Source: Tanytarsus gracilentus
Taxonomy: Eukaryota; Arthropoda; Insecta; Diptera; Chironomidae
Reading direction: 5' to 3'
Assembly (NCBI GenBank): GCA_038502055.1
Contig: JAXRKN010000041.1
Location: forward strand, 3,205,501 to 3,269,500
Length of the DNA: 64,000 nt
The notes beneath the pieces were generated by a model that ran no database searches, was not told the origin of the DNA, and saw only the letters and a program-made list of their open reading frames with translations. The translations under genes were made by a program, and so were the position numbers. Shown piece by piece: positions 24,991 to 38,580 of this stretch. Position 1 is the stretch's first letter, and each line of letters opens with the position of its first letter.

Positions 24991-25650
24991 GCGCAACCCA
25001 CCTAAGTGGGGAACGCTTATATGCTCGATATTCCGTCCATCCGTCCGTCCATCCATCTGTACGAGTCACACAGCCTCTCCCAGACTACCTAGAGACTTCG
25101 GGTTTTCGCTAATAGATTACTGCTATGTCGAGGATAACGCATCACAAATTAGTTTTGCGGTCCGCCCTCCGGAGAAGTCACATTAATTACATTATGTTTT
25201 CATACAGAGGAAATGTGTGAGAGAGTATTTGTGAGAGCGTGAGAGTAAGAATAAAGAGCGAGAGAGTAAGAAAGGAGAGAGATAGAGAGTCTTTGGGTAA
25301 GTTTCGGGGAAGTAATTTGGAGAAATTTTTGGGGAAGTTTTTAAGGAAGTGTTGGGGAAGTATTGGAGAAGTTTTTGGGAAAGTGTTGGGGAAGTGTCGG
25401 AGAAGTGTTGGGGAAGTTTTGGGGAAGTGTTGGGGAAGTTTTTAGGGAAGTGTTGGGGAAGTGTCGTGGCAGTCATTTGAGGAAGTTTTAGGGAAGTCTT
25501 TACAAGAAAAAAAATTAAGTATATGTTTTTTGAGAAGAAATTTCCCCACTAAGTCCCCAAAAACTTTCTTTAAACTTTCTCATTTTAAGTCATTTGGAAC
25601 AAATACTCAACTATGGTGGGTCGCGTCTGCAACACCCACGTATGGGTTTT
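24991..25650. mobile_element. Possible non-autonomous element with hairpin ends
   Basis: The left edge (24991-25016) is a hairpin around CCCACCTAAGTGGG. The right edge (25631-25650) is a hairpin around CCCACGTATGGG. Read inward, both ends start with AACCCA followed within a few bases by GTGGG, so they also act as short imperfect terminal inverted repeats. Between them lie a (CCGT/CCAT)n tetranucleotide tract (about 25035-25060), a GC-richer unique block to 25190, a purine-rich run, and a 12-bp minisatellite. No transposase frame and no clear target-site duplication is visible. A Helitron-like or MITE-like element is possible; the type is not established. Confidence 0.45.
25293..25500. repeat. 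12-bp minisatellite (GTTGGGGAAGTG type)
   Basis: About 17 imperfect tandem copies of a unit like GTTGGGGAAGTG cover the interval. Variants have T for G, or GTCGGAGAAGTG. The minus-strand open frame over it (PQHFPNTSP-like repeats) is a consequence of the 12-bp periodicity and not a gene. A purine-rich GAGA run (25201-25292) precedes it. Confidence 0.85.
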
Positions 25651-25679
25651 GTCTTACTTATTAATTTTAAAACAGTTGT

Positions 25680-27015
25680 TAAATTTTTCTGGATTTTTTC
25701 AAGATTTTTCAAAATCGCTCTCGTTTTTTTCAAGATTTTTAAAAATTGTTAAAAGCTTTATTTAAATAATCGAGACTGCATGGACGCCTTAAAGTCCAAT
25801 AAAATTATTTAAATTTACTTAAATCGCCGCTCGTGGCCAAAAAACAGTTCTCCAGTCCATGTGCGATCATAAAAATCTCATCAGCATCACACGTTTGAAC
25901 CTGATTTTTTTGCAAATCACTCCTCGAACACATGTTGTAAAAATTATCATTTTCATTTTAACTGATGACTATCCGTTCATTGACAGCAAATCGTGTCATT
26001 GATAATGGAATAAAAAAAATATCCTACACAACGACTTTCCTTGACTCTTGCAAAAATAATTTCTCTCGATTTTTCCATCTCGAAAAAAGTTCTTTCATCG
26101 AAAGTGCACGCTCTTAGCATGTGGAAGATATTTTAATTTTTGAGGTGGATTATCGGATGGGTGGATGTTTTTTTGGCAATGAAAAATCCAAAATAAAATT
26201 GACGCGGAAGAAGCAAAAAAATTTAGGAACAAAAGTGTCAAATTTACGCAGTGGGGTTATTTTTTTTTTCGCTTGTTTTTGTTTTATAGTTGTGTGAATG
26301 TTGCAGTGGAAATCACGTGAAAGCATCGTGCAAATGCTCCCAAATTCAATTCAATTCATGAAGAAATATCTCATTAAATCTCTTTAAAGCTTTTCTCCGC
26401 GGCGTGGAGGAGAAGAGAAAAAGATTCTCGTGGCAACGCACTCGAATTCCGTTCTGCTAAAACATTATTCATGATTTTCATCACTCGACAAGCGAATGAG
26501 TGTCTGGGTTTCGAACGTGCAAAGTTAGCGGATTTATTTATGATATAACTATTTTAAATATTTTATTTTTGTTTACAAATTAAAATTTTTATAATCAACA
26601 ACATGATGCGTGAAACTTGTTTATTTCATGCGTAGTTGACTTTTATCCATCAAGGTCATTTATTTTTAAAAATTGTGACATATTTCTATTTGGTTTTATG
26701 CGAGTTTCATGCAAGGGAAGTAAATTATTATAGCTCCGCTATAAATTTAATTTGGATTTTAATATTTTTTTAAATTTTTTAGAATTTAGAAATTTAAAAA
26801 TGTTTTTATTTAAAGATTTAACAAAAATCTCTTCAAAAGTTCATTATTCAACCTAGTTGTTCTTTACATTCTCTCTCATACCATGAATACACTGCACATC
26901 TAGTGCAGATTATTTACTGTAATAACAAAACGATGCAAACACTCTCAGAATTGCACTTGATGCAACCTTAAAAAACTTTTATCACCTTTTGTAAATTTTT
27001 ATTTAAAGTATTTTT
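25680..27015. other. Non-coding stretch
   Basis: No gene, RNA or mobile element recognised on either strand. Confidence 0.45.
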
Positions 27016-27026
27016 TCGGAAATTTC
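27016..27026. repeat. Left 11-bp direct repeat of foldback element
   Basis: TCGGAAATTTC here is repeated exactly at 27802-27812, on the outer side of both terminal inverted repeats, as expected for a target-site duplication. Confidence 0.65.
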
Positions 27027-27801
27027 GGGACCTGCTCGTCTATCCGCCAGAATTTCTATAGAAATTCTATAGAATTTCTATAGAAAGCTGTAGAATTTCT
27101 ATAGAATTTCCATAGAAATTCTATAGAAAATTTTCCATAGAATTTCTATAGAATATTTTCCATAGAAATTCTATAGAAAATTTTGTTCTATAGAAATTCT
27201 ATGAAAAATTCTATAGAAATTCTACAGCTTTCTATAGAAATTCTATGAAGAATTATGTTGAAAATATTGTCAATTTTAACTTTCAATGGAATTTTCTATC
27301 GAACTTTTCTTGGAATTTATTATTTAAATTTATTCTTTTGTTTACAACAAAAAAATCAACAATTTTAAGAGAAAAGTGTGAGTTTGGATCTATTAGGTTA
27401 GAGAAAATACACATAAAGTATACAAAGAGAACAAAAATTAATGTATAAAAATTGTGGGCTACCGATTTTTGCAAAAAACGCACATTTTTTCACTTTAATT
27501 TGAAATTTATCCCTTTGAATTGGATGATGTTCAAAAAATAATATTTTTTCATCAGTAAAAAAAGTCAATAGAAATTTTACATAGAAATTCTATAGAATTT
27601 TCCATAGAATTTCTATAGAACAAAATTTTCTATAGAATTTCTATGGAAAATATTCTATAGAAATTCTATAGAAAATTTTCTATAGAAAATTCTATGGAAA
27701 TTCTATAGAAATTCTACAGCTTTCTATAGAATTTCTATAGAAAATCCATAGAATTTCTATAGAATTTTCTATAGAAATTCTGGCGGATAGACGAGCTACA
27801 C
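27027..27801. mobile_element. Foldback element with long inverted arms
   Basis: The left arm (27034 to about 27245) and right arm (about 27570-27796) are inverted copies. Both begin at the outer edge with GCTCGTCTATCCGCCA and continue for about 200 bp as permutations of AGAATTTCTATAG, itself near-palindromic. The order of landmark variants (AAAGCTGTAG, TATTTTCCATAG, AAAATTTTGTTC) matches in both arms, so the arms derive from one sequence and not from independent repeat growth. A unique AT-rich centre of about 320 bp separates them and has no convincing gene. The direct repeats outside suggest transposition. The layout matches foldback or long-inverted-repeat DNA elements; no transposase is encoded. 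A transcript would fold into a ~200-bp double-stranded stem. Confidence 0.85.
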
Positions 27802-27812
27802 TCGGAAATTTC
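27802..27812. repeat. Right 11-bp direct repeat of foldback element
   Basis: Exact copy of TCGGAAATTTC at 27016-27026. Confidence 0.65.
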
Positions 27813-28520
27813 TTAAGAATTTAACTAAATTTTTAAAAATTTCAATTTTCATTAGGTAAAAATTTAAGTTTTTCTCATTACCTAACTTTTTTTTAGAAAA
27901 CTATGCACACATTTATTTAACTTCACTCTATTTACAATTGCAATTGTCATCACATCTGCTGAGAACACTTCATTTCTTATGCATCAACATTGAATGCTAG
28001 CTAAAACATTTTATTTTATTTTTTCACAACAATGAACGTTTATGAAACGTCATTCTAAGCTATAACAATGCAATTTATGAAGAATTGTAAGTTAATTTAC
28101 AGTTTGTGACATACATAAGAAAAATTGTGGAGTTTCTTCTGAGAAAAGTAAAAAAAAGTTCACAAACTTACCCTCTTAATAAAATTTAACTACTTAACAA
28201 TCGACGAAGGAAATTAATCTAAGCGAGACTTGCAACTTTATGTGAATACGAAGTGGAGTGATCGGTGTGTAAAAATACACTCATTACTATTAATAATCCC
28301 AAAGTTCGATTTTTGGCAACGTTTCTCAGGGTTCTGCCAAATTTTCGATAAATTGAAGATTTAACTACACTTTAAAGTTCAGAAGCGTCACTACTGCTTA
28401 ATTCTGAAATTAATTTCATGACGACTGAGGAAAAAGCTTTAATCACTTGATGGGTGTGAGACTAAATTTAAATTAGAAGTAAGACAGTGACCTTTAATTG
28501 GCTTAGAATACAATTTATTT

Positions 28521-28676
28521 TTGAATAAATTTTAATTTAAAATTAAAAAACCGTCAAAATATTTAAATTTGAATAAATTTTTAATTTTAAAAATTAAAAA
28601 ACCGTTAAAATATTTTAAATTTCAATAAATTTCGATTAATAAATTTTAAATTAAAAAACTGTTAGAATACCCAAAT
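28521..28676. repeat. Three-copy AT-rich tandem repeat
   Basis: Three diverged units start at 28521, 28569 and 28621 (48, 52 and 56 bp). Each begins TTGAATAAAT or TTCAATAAAT and contains ATTAAAAAACCGT or ATTAAAAAACTGT. The growing unit length comes from small A/T insertions. Confidence 0.8.
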
Positions 28677-31600
28677 TTTGTAAAAATAAATTTTAATCAT
28701 TTCGAAAATTTTCCATTCATATCAGCCCCACTTCAAGTGACACTAAAATAATTCTAAATGACTCAATAGCAGGAAGCACCTAAGCAACTAAATGTATGTA
28801 TAATCAGCTAAATGAATGTAAAAGTTCTTTTTGCAAATAAACGAGAAATCGACACGTGCTCGCATATACAGAGAAAGAAAAATTCATCACGACGTTAAAG
28901 CGCGTCGAGAAATGCAAATTGATACAAAAGGCAGCGATGAAATCTAATAAAATAAAAGCTTCCAAAGGTCATTTCGAAACGATATCCGAAGTGGAATATA
29001 AACAAGCCTGTCAATTATTTTCGCGCTTGCCAATCAATTTTCTCTTTAGAAACTCGATCCAGTTAAGTGCGTCACAACTAGACACACATGTTGGCTTTTA
29101 TCGGAGTCTCAATTTTCTGCTGATATGAAAAGACAACCGCATAATAATGTGGATAAAGATAAACAACACTCAAAATCGTTAATTGTCACGCTAATTGTGG
29201 ACACTCGAGAAAGTTGAAGATGCATCAACACAATTTTTAACGCTTATATTGCAGCAAACAAAGAAAAATTTAAATAAAGTCATCGACCATTTAGTTGCTA
29301 AATTTCACATGATCAGCCGGCTTCCTTAGTGTGTGGCAATTTATCATTTTAAAAATAGATGAAATGACCACTGTGAGGGGTCTACGTGATAAATTCGAGC
29401 AAACTTATCTTGTATTTGAAAATATCTCGAGATTTTTTCGAGACCCGAGGAGGTAAACAATTATTAATTAAAAGTAAGACTTTAAGCGTGGCATGATAGC
29501 TGATAAGTGATAAACTGTAATTCAATTGATTGATAAATAAAAGAAAAACATCGAAGGCGCTTAAAAATGTTACTCAAACAATTTTAAACAAAATAAAATA
29601 AAATTTTAAGTTTAAATTCTAATCAGTTCCTCGTACACATTTCAATGCCACATGGCCGAACTCGTTGTCACGCGAATTAATTTTCTTTTCTGGAAATTTT
29701 TTATTTCTCTTACGAAATAATTTTATTTCTATTAATAAATTGCATTCGCGATTTGAACTGTCGAAAAAACATTTTACATCATTTTCAGATTTTTTACATC
29801 ACTTTCTCAGCCATGTGATTGCTTAAAAATTATATAACGGACATTTTCGTCATCAAGGTGTTACAACAACAAATTCTTATGACTCATGCGATGAAAAATA
29901 TTTTTTTTTAAATTTAATTAATTTTTTTTAGATTTTTCGAAAAATAATTGCAGAAACAATCATTATCGATTGCATGCAATCACTGCAGCCTTCAATATGC
30001 TCCACTTTTTTATCATTATTTGCGCACTTACATAATTTTTGCAATTTTTAGCTTTTACTCACTTTTTTAGTTTTTTTTACAAAGCCTTAATCGAATTAGC
30101 GCCTCTAGAGTGTCTTCCAATAATTTTTTCTTAGCACACAACGTTGAAGATTCTATTAAGAATTTAATCAAAATTTTGTTCTCCACGATTTTCTCACAAT
30201 CACACCACAGCTTTCCAAAATTTTCTTTCCTTCGTCACGAATTTTCCACAACAAACGAAAAAGGTTTAGTGAGGTTGAGTTTTCACGCAGCGACTGAATG
30301 ATCAGGAGACATTTGAAAGTCAACATCAATGTGTTGGTTAATGTTCATTGCTCCTTGTTGCTAAGGATAGCAAGGTGGTGTGCGTGATTGCCAAAATAAA
30401 AAATTATGATCCTGCGCAGTGAAAATTCTTTGTTTTGGTTTTCCCGTTCCTCCTTGTCTGTTATGACATTGGATGTTCATGTGATGACTGCATGATAGAA
30501 GAGAAAATAAGGATAACTGAAGATGCTGAAGTACTTTTGGGGTTTTAAAGTTGATTGCAATTTTTTTAAAGCTGTCTAAATGTGGTTGTATCATAAATGA
30601 CACAATGACACACCTCAAAAATTGAATGTACACAGTTTTTATGCTCGACATTTAATAATAACTTTAAGATAAATGTTGCAATATTTTTTCTTTTGATTGT
30701 ATTTTCAACATTTTGTTTCTAAAAGTCTCATTATGTAAAAAAAGTTCCTTAAAATTCAAAAAAAATCTTAGAATTTATTTTTAACGGTTAAAAATCATTC
30801 AAAAAATATGTACAATAAACTTATTTTATTAACTTGCATACAAGTTAACAATAAGGACTGAAAATCTTTCGTGCAAGTCTCTCACACAAGTCTGCTAAAA
30901 AAGCTCCTAAAACTTGCACTCGAAGTAAAAATACTTCACTGACAGTTTAATTAAAGTTTGTAAATGTACAAAGTTTAATTAAATATTTCTTTCCTGAAGT
31001 CATGACTCTGATGTTGCCACAAGTCACAAAAATTTCTTTACAGCTTCTCAGTGAAGAAGTTTTTGGAAGTAAATTCCAGTGAAACTTAATCTTCTTCTTG
31101 CACAGCATGCGCTTCATATTGTAACTACTCGTAAACTGAAAAAATTTATCAACTAATTTCTTACTCTGATCAATTGATATATGCAAGTTACAAAAAGGGT
31201 TAAAGCATTTCCTGACTTAATGATCAAAAAAAGTTAAAAGTTCGTTGTAGCAAAAAGTTTATTTTTAATTGTCAAAAGAAAATTGCATTTCTGCAAAACT
31301 TCTACAGCAAACTTACTTCACGACGTTGTCAAGTGAAAGAGGAAGAAAATTTACTTTCCTGATCAAAAAAAAAGCGACACGAAAGAATTGAGAAAAAGAA
31401 GAAAAGAAAAATAATCAAAACTTTTCTCATGATTTTTTCCCTCTTTTCACCGTGATGATGCAATAAGTTTGTCTTCGTTGTTGCCGTAAAGAAATCAACT
31501 CGATATAGTTTTGAGCGTGAGAGAGTTAAGTGAAATCGCGGCAATTCACTCGTAGATTTATGATAGTGAACAATTTAATTTCCGCATGGAATTAAATATT

Positions 31601-32818
31601 TTGAACAAACAGTTTTTTCGGGGTGTTAAAACGCATTTTTGAAATTTTGATATTTTCTTCAAAACTCATTAAAATTTGGTAAAAAAATAAAATTTCTGAA
31701 ATTTGTGCTCAAAGTAAAGTCAACCATAAATGTAATTAATTTCATGAGCACGCCATTGGGTGTTTAACGAATTACGATTAATGTTTCTTCCTCCTCAACT
31801 GCCCAAAACCACCAATATCAACCCACGTACTCACTTCCGCCGTTCGCTCTCTTTTTTATTTTAATTATTATAATTTTAATGTTGCCATTCGCCACTCAAT
31901 TTTTGTTCATTAGTGGAAATTTCTGAAATTTGTGCTCCATGCTGTTGTTTTGTCGGTGGTATTTTTTGGCAATAAATTAGCGGGACAGTAAAAGGCAGTT
32001 AAACGCACGTATTTATTTTTTACAGTGGCGTGACCCCACCGAAAAGCACATTCACACTCACGCAGTCACTTTATATTGTCATATTTTTATGTGGCTGAGA
32101 AAGTTCCATAAAAAAAGCTTTTTTACGACTGCATAAATTCATTCTATTTTCGTCCGGTTTCCTTTGTGATGAAGAGAAAAGCCGGAAAAATACGCCGACA
32201 ATCAAAGCCCAAATTTGCATCATTGACCTCGATTTCGAACACGTTGAATTTGTTTTCTATTTAATTAAAGTCGTTTACAAATCGTCTACATTGTGGCGCA
32301 AATTAAGTTGAACGTTCCCTCGTCGAATGCCATCAACATCTGCTTTGTAAGCAGAAAAAAATGGTGGAGATCGATAGCGATGGCAATAAAATATTCACAA
32401 CAATGAGAAGCACGATGGCGATAAATAGTGACACTATCGATTGAGATAAGGTATGAAACCATAAAGAAGAGTAAAAAAAATAGAAAAAAATTCCCCCAGC
32501 AAACACACAATGAAGGCGAACTACATAAATATCCTTTTTGTGCAATATCTTTTCATGTGAAGCGCTCTTTCTCTCTCGCTGTGTGACACACTCGCAAAAA
32601 ATTGTAACAAATTGACTGTCATTTTGGTGCTATGAATGCGAGTATCAATAAAAATGTAATCAGTGCTTTTGTGAGATGTGAAAAGAGAGAGAAAAGTATG
32701 GAAAAGGTACAGCTTTTTTCAAATCGACCATTGAACAGGGGAGGAACACTGCTTTTTAATTAAAAATTTTATTTTTAATGATTTTTAGTGAAAGCTCTTT
32801 TTTAAAATATTTTATTGG

Positions 32819-32836
32819 AGCTTTTATATAAAAGCT
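32819..32836. repeat. Perfect 18-bp palindrome
   Basis: AGCTTTTATATAAAAGCT reads the same on both strands. It is a near copy of the core of the 34-bp palindrome at 3899-3932 and sits in a stretch with several AGCTTT/AAAGCT repeats. Confidence 0.85.
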
Positions 32837-35800
32837 TATTTGAGCTTTCATTTCAAAGCTTTTACACAGTAATTTTGATTTAAAATCTTTGATTTTTTTA
32901 AAATTTCCAATTTTTCACTCAATTAAGTTTTTAAATTAAACTTAACGGCCTTAATTCAAATAAATTTTTAATTTAAAAGCTCTCTTAAGCGTGAACACAC
33001 CCTTGATAATATTATACGAACAGAAAATTCTCTTTCTTTATTCACTAAACGAATGGATGTTGGTTCATCATTAAGCAAAGTGAGGGTGGAGCATCAGTTG
33101 AGTTTCTTAAAAGTGAAGAATTGACTTTATTGCACTTTCACTGACTTGATGTAATAAAAATTATTGCTGTAACAAAGACATTAAACTATTTATGTTGCTT
33201 TCACTTCATGATGGTGAGTGGGAGGGATTTAAAAATTGAGCAGAAAATCAACAATAAATAATTGAAAATTAACTTGCAAATTATTTTGTAGGCGAAAATA
33301 ATTTTCAAGTCCCACGCAAAAATCGACAAAAAAGTTTTAGGAAGGGTTTCGAAAATATTTTAATAGGCTTTTAGTAAAAACAAGTACGTATATTACAAAC
33401 CCACCAAATACAACCCCATAGCAGCAGTAATCATCAAAGCTAAATTAAATTGGTCACCGCATGTAATCTAAAATTTTCATTTCAGCAGAAAAATGTTGCG
33501 CAGCAATAAAAACTTACTTGATGATGAAGTGCATCCTTTGTGTCGAAGGGTGCATTTTACGTTCAATTTGATGTTTCATCATCAACTCTCAAGCAGATAA
33601 CAGAAAGAAATGCTGTAAAAAGTTTCATTAAGCCATAAAATGTTTTGTGGTTTTTCTGCTCTCCTTTTTCACTTAAAAAACTCAGCTATTTGCTCAATAG
33701 AAAGTGGACTTTGTGGTCTCAACTCTTTTTTTAGATTCCTTTGCAATAAAGCAAACAAAAAGTGAGCTGTAAAAGGCAATGGATGCTCAGTGAATTTTTT
33801 TACTTTTTTATTGAACAAAAATGTCACAAAAATGCTGAAAGTTGATTTAAAAAATGTCACCCCAAAACCATTAAAAAAAATATTCAAATAAAATGAAACC
33901 TACAATTGTCTGGTTTACTAACTATTTTTACAAAAACCGACTATCATCAATATAAATTTGAATATTAGAATTTAAACATTATTGTAACGGTTTTTGGACG
34001 ACGTTTTAATCCACAGCCGTCCATTTCAAACACCGCATCAAAAAATGTTTTGTTTGTTTCAATAAATGGTTACCACAACCAACTACAAAAATCAATCTCA
34101 TATCACGCAGTTACACCTGCTGGGTTAAAAAGCACAAACAATTTCGTTTTTCAATTCAACTCTGTTTTTGATGCTACGTCTCTCGTTTCAAACTACAAAG
34201 TTCTCGAGATTGAATGACCATGTTGCTATGGTGCTGATAAAAATGCATTTCCTCACATGTGTGAAAGGGCCATTTTTAAAGTTAAACTTTTCTCCTCTTT
34301 GTTCATTCATGTCCTCTCATAATGTGTGACAGTATCAGTAACCAATGTCGTTACTGCAAATGATTTTCTAAAAAGTTTCCTATTTTACAATTTTCTCCTG
34401 TGTGCTGTCAAACTTTTGACCTCCTACCGATTCAACCTCTCTATACGTGCAAAATCTACTCGCTTGCATGTTACCGAGCACTAAATGGAAATTTATTGCA
34501 TTTTTTAACAGCAACTCGAGACCCAATTCGAAATCTCTTCGTGTGTTTGTGGAATGAAATTTTTGTGTGCAATTTTCTAGTTGAAAAGCGAAAAGAGATT
34601 TGTTGGAAAAATTCTCGAGGCTTTCGACTAGATGAACCCGGAATAGCAGCACAGAAAAAAAAATTTAATTAAGTGAAATGGGAGGCAATAATTCTGTTTC
34701 CATCTTATCTCTCCGTGCAGAAGCAACAACAGCTTTTTTTTCTTCCCCTCAACAACTTGTTTTCGTCAAAGCTATAAAGCCATTTAATTATATCTAAAAA
34801 GGATAAGAAGAGTCTTCTTAGGATGGTGCCATTTCTCACCGACTGCATTTTTAATTAAAACTTTTTAATTTTTCGGATTCTCTTCTTGTTTCTTCTCTCT
34901 TTTCCTCTCGTTTTAGATGTTGGCTGCATCCTTTACTCACATTAAGTTTCGACTTTCGAGTGAGGAGGAAACGGGATACAAAACATTTGAGATGAAGAAA
35001 ATTTCTTTCGAAGAAAATTAAATTTTATATCATAACTTAATTTATAAATTATTTTAATCATAAATTATTTCGAATATTCTAAAGAATATAATTTTTCTAT
35101 TGAATTTTAAAGAACTTATAAATTCAAAAAGTGATTATCAAACTAAACAATAAAAAACCCGCGATCACCTGGAAATTTAGAGGAATATAAAATGATGACT
35201 AAAACACAGTTACAAGGGATACACACCAGTTGAAAATAATTTAAATTTTGCGATAGTAAACAAAAATTCACCACAAAATCACATTCAAGCTTACCTAAAA
35301 AACGTCCAATTTTAAAAGTCATCGCGCACCCATAAACGAAAAACCAAAAATTGGAATCAGTGAAAAGAAAAAAATAACGCTGTGTGCGCTGGAAGGCAAA
35401 AGTAAAAAAGTATCTTATAGTCGGAGGGAAATGACGCATCATCAAGTTGGCAAAAGTGAGGAAGCGAAAATAAACTGCTGCTACTGGCGAATGAATGAAC
35501 ATGAAATCCTTAGGAAAATATGTATCTTCTCACTTCTTTTCCTGATAATAAAATTGCAACAATAATTTTTCTTCTTTTCTTCCTCTCGTTATTCAAAGCT
35601 TCTCGAGCAAAACTGAAAAATAATTTTTTATACATCTCAAGCACTTCCCGCTCTATTTATGATGTATCTATGTAGGTTGCTCTCTTATCATCACCACTTG
35701 CTAACTTACTATACGATGATGTACTTTGGTTTTTACTTGATGTACGCCAAGAATATGGCTGGGAAGATAGATGATGGAAATGAATTGTCGTAAGATTATG

Positions 35801-38580
35801 AAAAAAGAGTTTTTTACACGTTCGCTCAGATTATGTCATTGAAACAAAAGCGAACGTTTAGAAATGGGAGGGATATGAAATATTTCATAAGTTTTACGAC
35901 AATTTATGACGAAGTGAGTGTGAAAAATTTATGTGAAAAGAGTTATGATTAAAAATTGTTCTATGTTTGAGTGACAAGTTGGATTGTTTCTATTCTATAG
36001 TTGATATTGAAGTTGAAAATTTTAATTAAAAAAAGAAATTACTATCTTGCTTTAAATATTTTTTAAATCCTTGGATTAAAATTAAATCTGACGATTAATT
36101 TAATTCAAAGTTAAGTTTTGAATGATTTTATAAAATGGAATTGAAATTTTTTAATTTTAATCGATACATACAACTTCATCTTAAAGCTTTCAGGTTTTTC
36201 TTCATTTGAGTACATCCCAGTAATTTTTCATTCCATTGACTTCTCCTTCCCTTCGTTTCCTTTACCAAAATCCATTTAAGCTCATAAATGCCGCATGTGA
36301 AATAGAAAACTTAACCAAAAATTCCATTTTAAATCATCCTAAAACTCTTCCTCCCCTCATATTTCGGAACAATTTTCCTCACACAACGTTTTGCCTAACA
36401 CTCACACATCAATTGAGTTTAAAAAGCAATAAAAACTTTTCACTCTCACCATAATCTCTAAAAACTTCCTACAGCACTTTGTCATAATCGAATTATCCAA
36501 GTTTAATTTTTTTCCACTTTAAATTTACGATGCACATAGAAAATTTTCCGCATGATCCTTCTCGAGAGAAGTGAAGTTAAATAACTGAGTTTTAATTGAA
36601 TTTATTGCTAAGCACTGCAACAGTGGGATATGAATCAAAATTGATAAATGTGTGCTTGTAGTTTCAATGTACTTTTTCACTGAAAAACACCATACACATA
36701 CGGAAGTTTTACGACTGAGGGATGCTTCATAATGAATTTATTGTGTCTTCATCTCGCATATGAAGTTTTCATGTTTATTATCATCAACATTGGTGTTCAC
36801 ATTCCTTAAAAAATTTGTGGAAAGAGAAAAAACCACCGGGCGGAGTAAACGTCTCCTTTTCACTAAGAAATCATGGATTAAGGTTAATGGAGAAGATGTT
36901 TGTTTGCAAATATGACTTGTACCGGAGAAATTCTGTTTTTCTGATGAAATATTTACTTTGAAAAGAAACTTACGGTTTGTTGACTTTAATCTTACTTTCT
37001 TCTCATCAAGACTTTAGTATTTTCCTCGCAAATGAGAAGAAAATTTTATAAATACTCACAGTGAAAAATGAAGGCAATAAAGAACAGCGAATGACTATGC
37101 GAAAATATATTTTTTTATAATTGTATTGAATTATTAATGTTTAATTAAATTTTTGACGATAATGAAGTCAGAGTCAATAACAATAATCATCATGAGCAGT
37201 TCATTATGATTATGATAAAGTTGTTTTTTTATTTTTTTATTGTTGTATATAACAAAAATTAAACAATTTTTCACGCTGTCATGGTGTCGTTTTTGGCAGT
37301 TTGAAATTTGAGGAATTTATTGTGAATTATTGGAGATAATTAAAGGGAAAGTTTATAAAACTTTGTTGATGATTTATTTGTGGATATTTAAAAATATTTT
37401 TGAACTTCAATTTTATTTAAAACTTAACTAAATGACTTTCATTTTAACCATGGCATTCAAATTCAATTGAAGACACTTTTCATGTACTTTTCAATCAAAC
37501 CCACATAAATTGACAAATTAATTAAATGATTGCTACTTCACAGTATACCGGTGAATGCACAATACACAAAAATAGCAGTCGAAGTGTTTTTCAATCACTA
37601 GATTTTTTAACACAAAAATAAATAACATGTCACTTTGTCATTCATTCATGTCGACAGAAATTTTTGCACTCTTGGATAGAGAAAATTGAAATCTTCACTT
37701 TTTTATAAAGAAACTATATTTTTTTATTATTCCGAGAGCACTTCCGGATGTCCTTAATAGAGTTCTTGAAGGAAAATTAAGTTCCATCATCAATACACCT
37801 TTTCTTGCTCGAGAATGAGTCGAAAGATGTCTTTTTCTTCCTCAATCTCGAGACATTCACAAAATAGAAATGAATAGATTTCGATTTACGCTCTATTGTG
37901 TGCAACTCAATGCGATTGGAATCCCTCTTAAGCTGATGTTTTTCCTTTTCCGCACTATTTCTTCACCTTTTCTCGAGCTCCGTCATCCATCCCAACTCAC
38001 ACAATTTCATGTGAGTGTGTCAATGAAAAGATGAATGAAAATCAAATTGAAAAGTTCTTGCGAGAAGAATGGGAAAATATCTTTTGTGAATTCAATTCAA
38101 ATAAATCAAAAAGCGGTGATTTTTGTGCATTTGATTATAAAAGAATGTGTTTGTGTATGTCGAAGGGGTTTCATAAAAAATTTCGCAATCTCTTTTAATA
38201 AGTCATAAAAAGTTGAATTACTTTCGACTTTTTCGATGGTGGAAAATTGATCGAAACTGCAAAAATTTTAACCCTAAAATTTTGAGGAAAAAATCAAGGA
38301 AAGAGTGAAATTTTTTCAACCCCTTGATAAACTCTATAAAGTTTTAAAGTATTTTATGGTTGTATTCACCCTTTTTGGACACCACTTCAATCGATTTTAT
38401 TTGCAGTCCCCGAGCGAATGAAAAATGAGAGAATGTCATTGATTTGGACAGGAGGAATGAAAAATTGGAAACCGAAAAAAGTCGATGAAGAAAATTTCCT
38501 CAATAAGTTAAATTTTCCACTCAATTAAGCCTCACATACACATGCGATGTGATGTTTTCGAGTGATTCTTGTTGAAAATA

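Larger units (their letters stand above)
27813..38580. other. Long non-coding stretch rich in CTCGAG
   Basis: No gene is supported across this interval. Open frames of 60-119 codons lack motifs. A minus-strand ATG at 35322 runs nine codons to a donor-like GTAAGC at 35294, too little to call. The right half is enriched in CTCGAG: sites near 34203, 34515, 34614, 35602, 36561, 37808, 37847 and 37972. The spacing suggests cis-regulatory sequence and not protein coding. Confidence 0.4.

Noticed and set aside
25192..25476. 94-codon minus-strand open frame of PQHFPNTSP-like repeats
   Set aside because: It follows from the 12-bp period of the minisatellite, which keeps a frame open without coding.
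33516..33552. Minus-strand ATG (MHPSTQRMHFIIK) ending at a GTAAGT donor
   Set aside because: Isolated. It serves as an example of how often ATG...GT combinations arise by chance here.
35295..35322. Minus-strand ATG with nine codons and a GTAAGC donor
   Set aside because: Too short, phase differs from its neighbours, no acceptor or GC rise; typical chance pattern.
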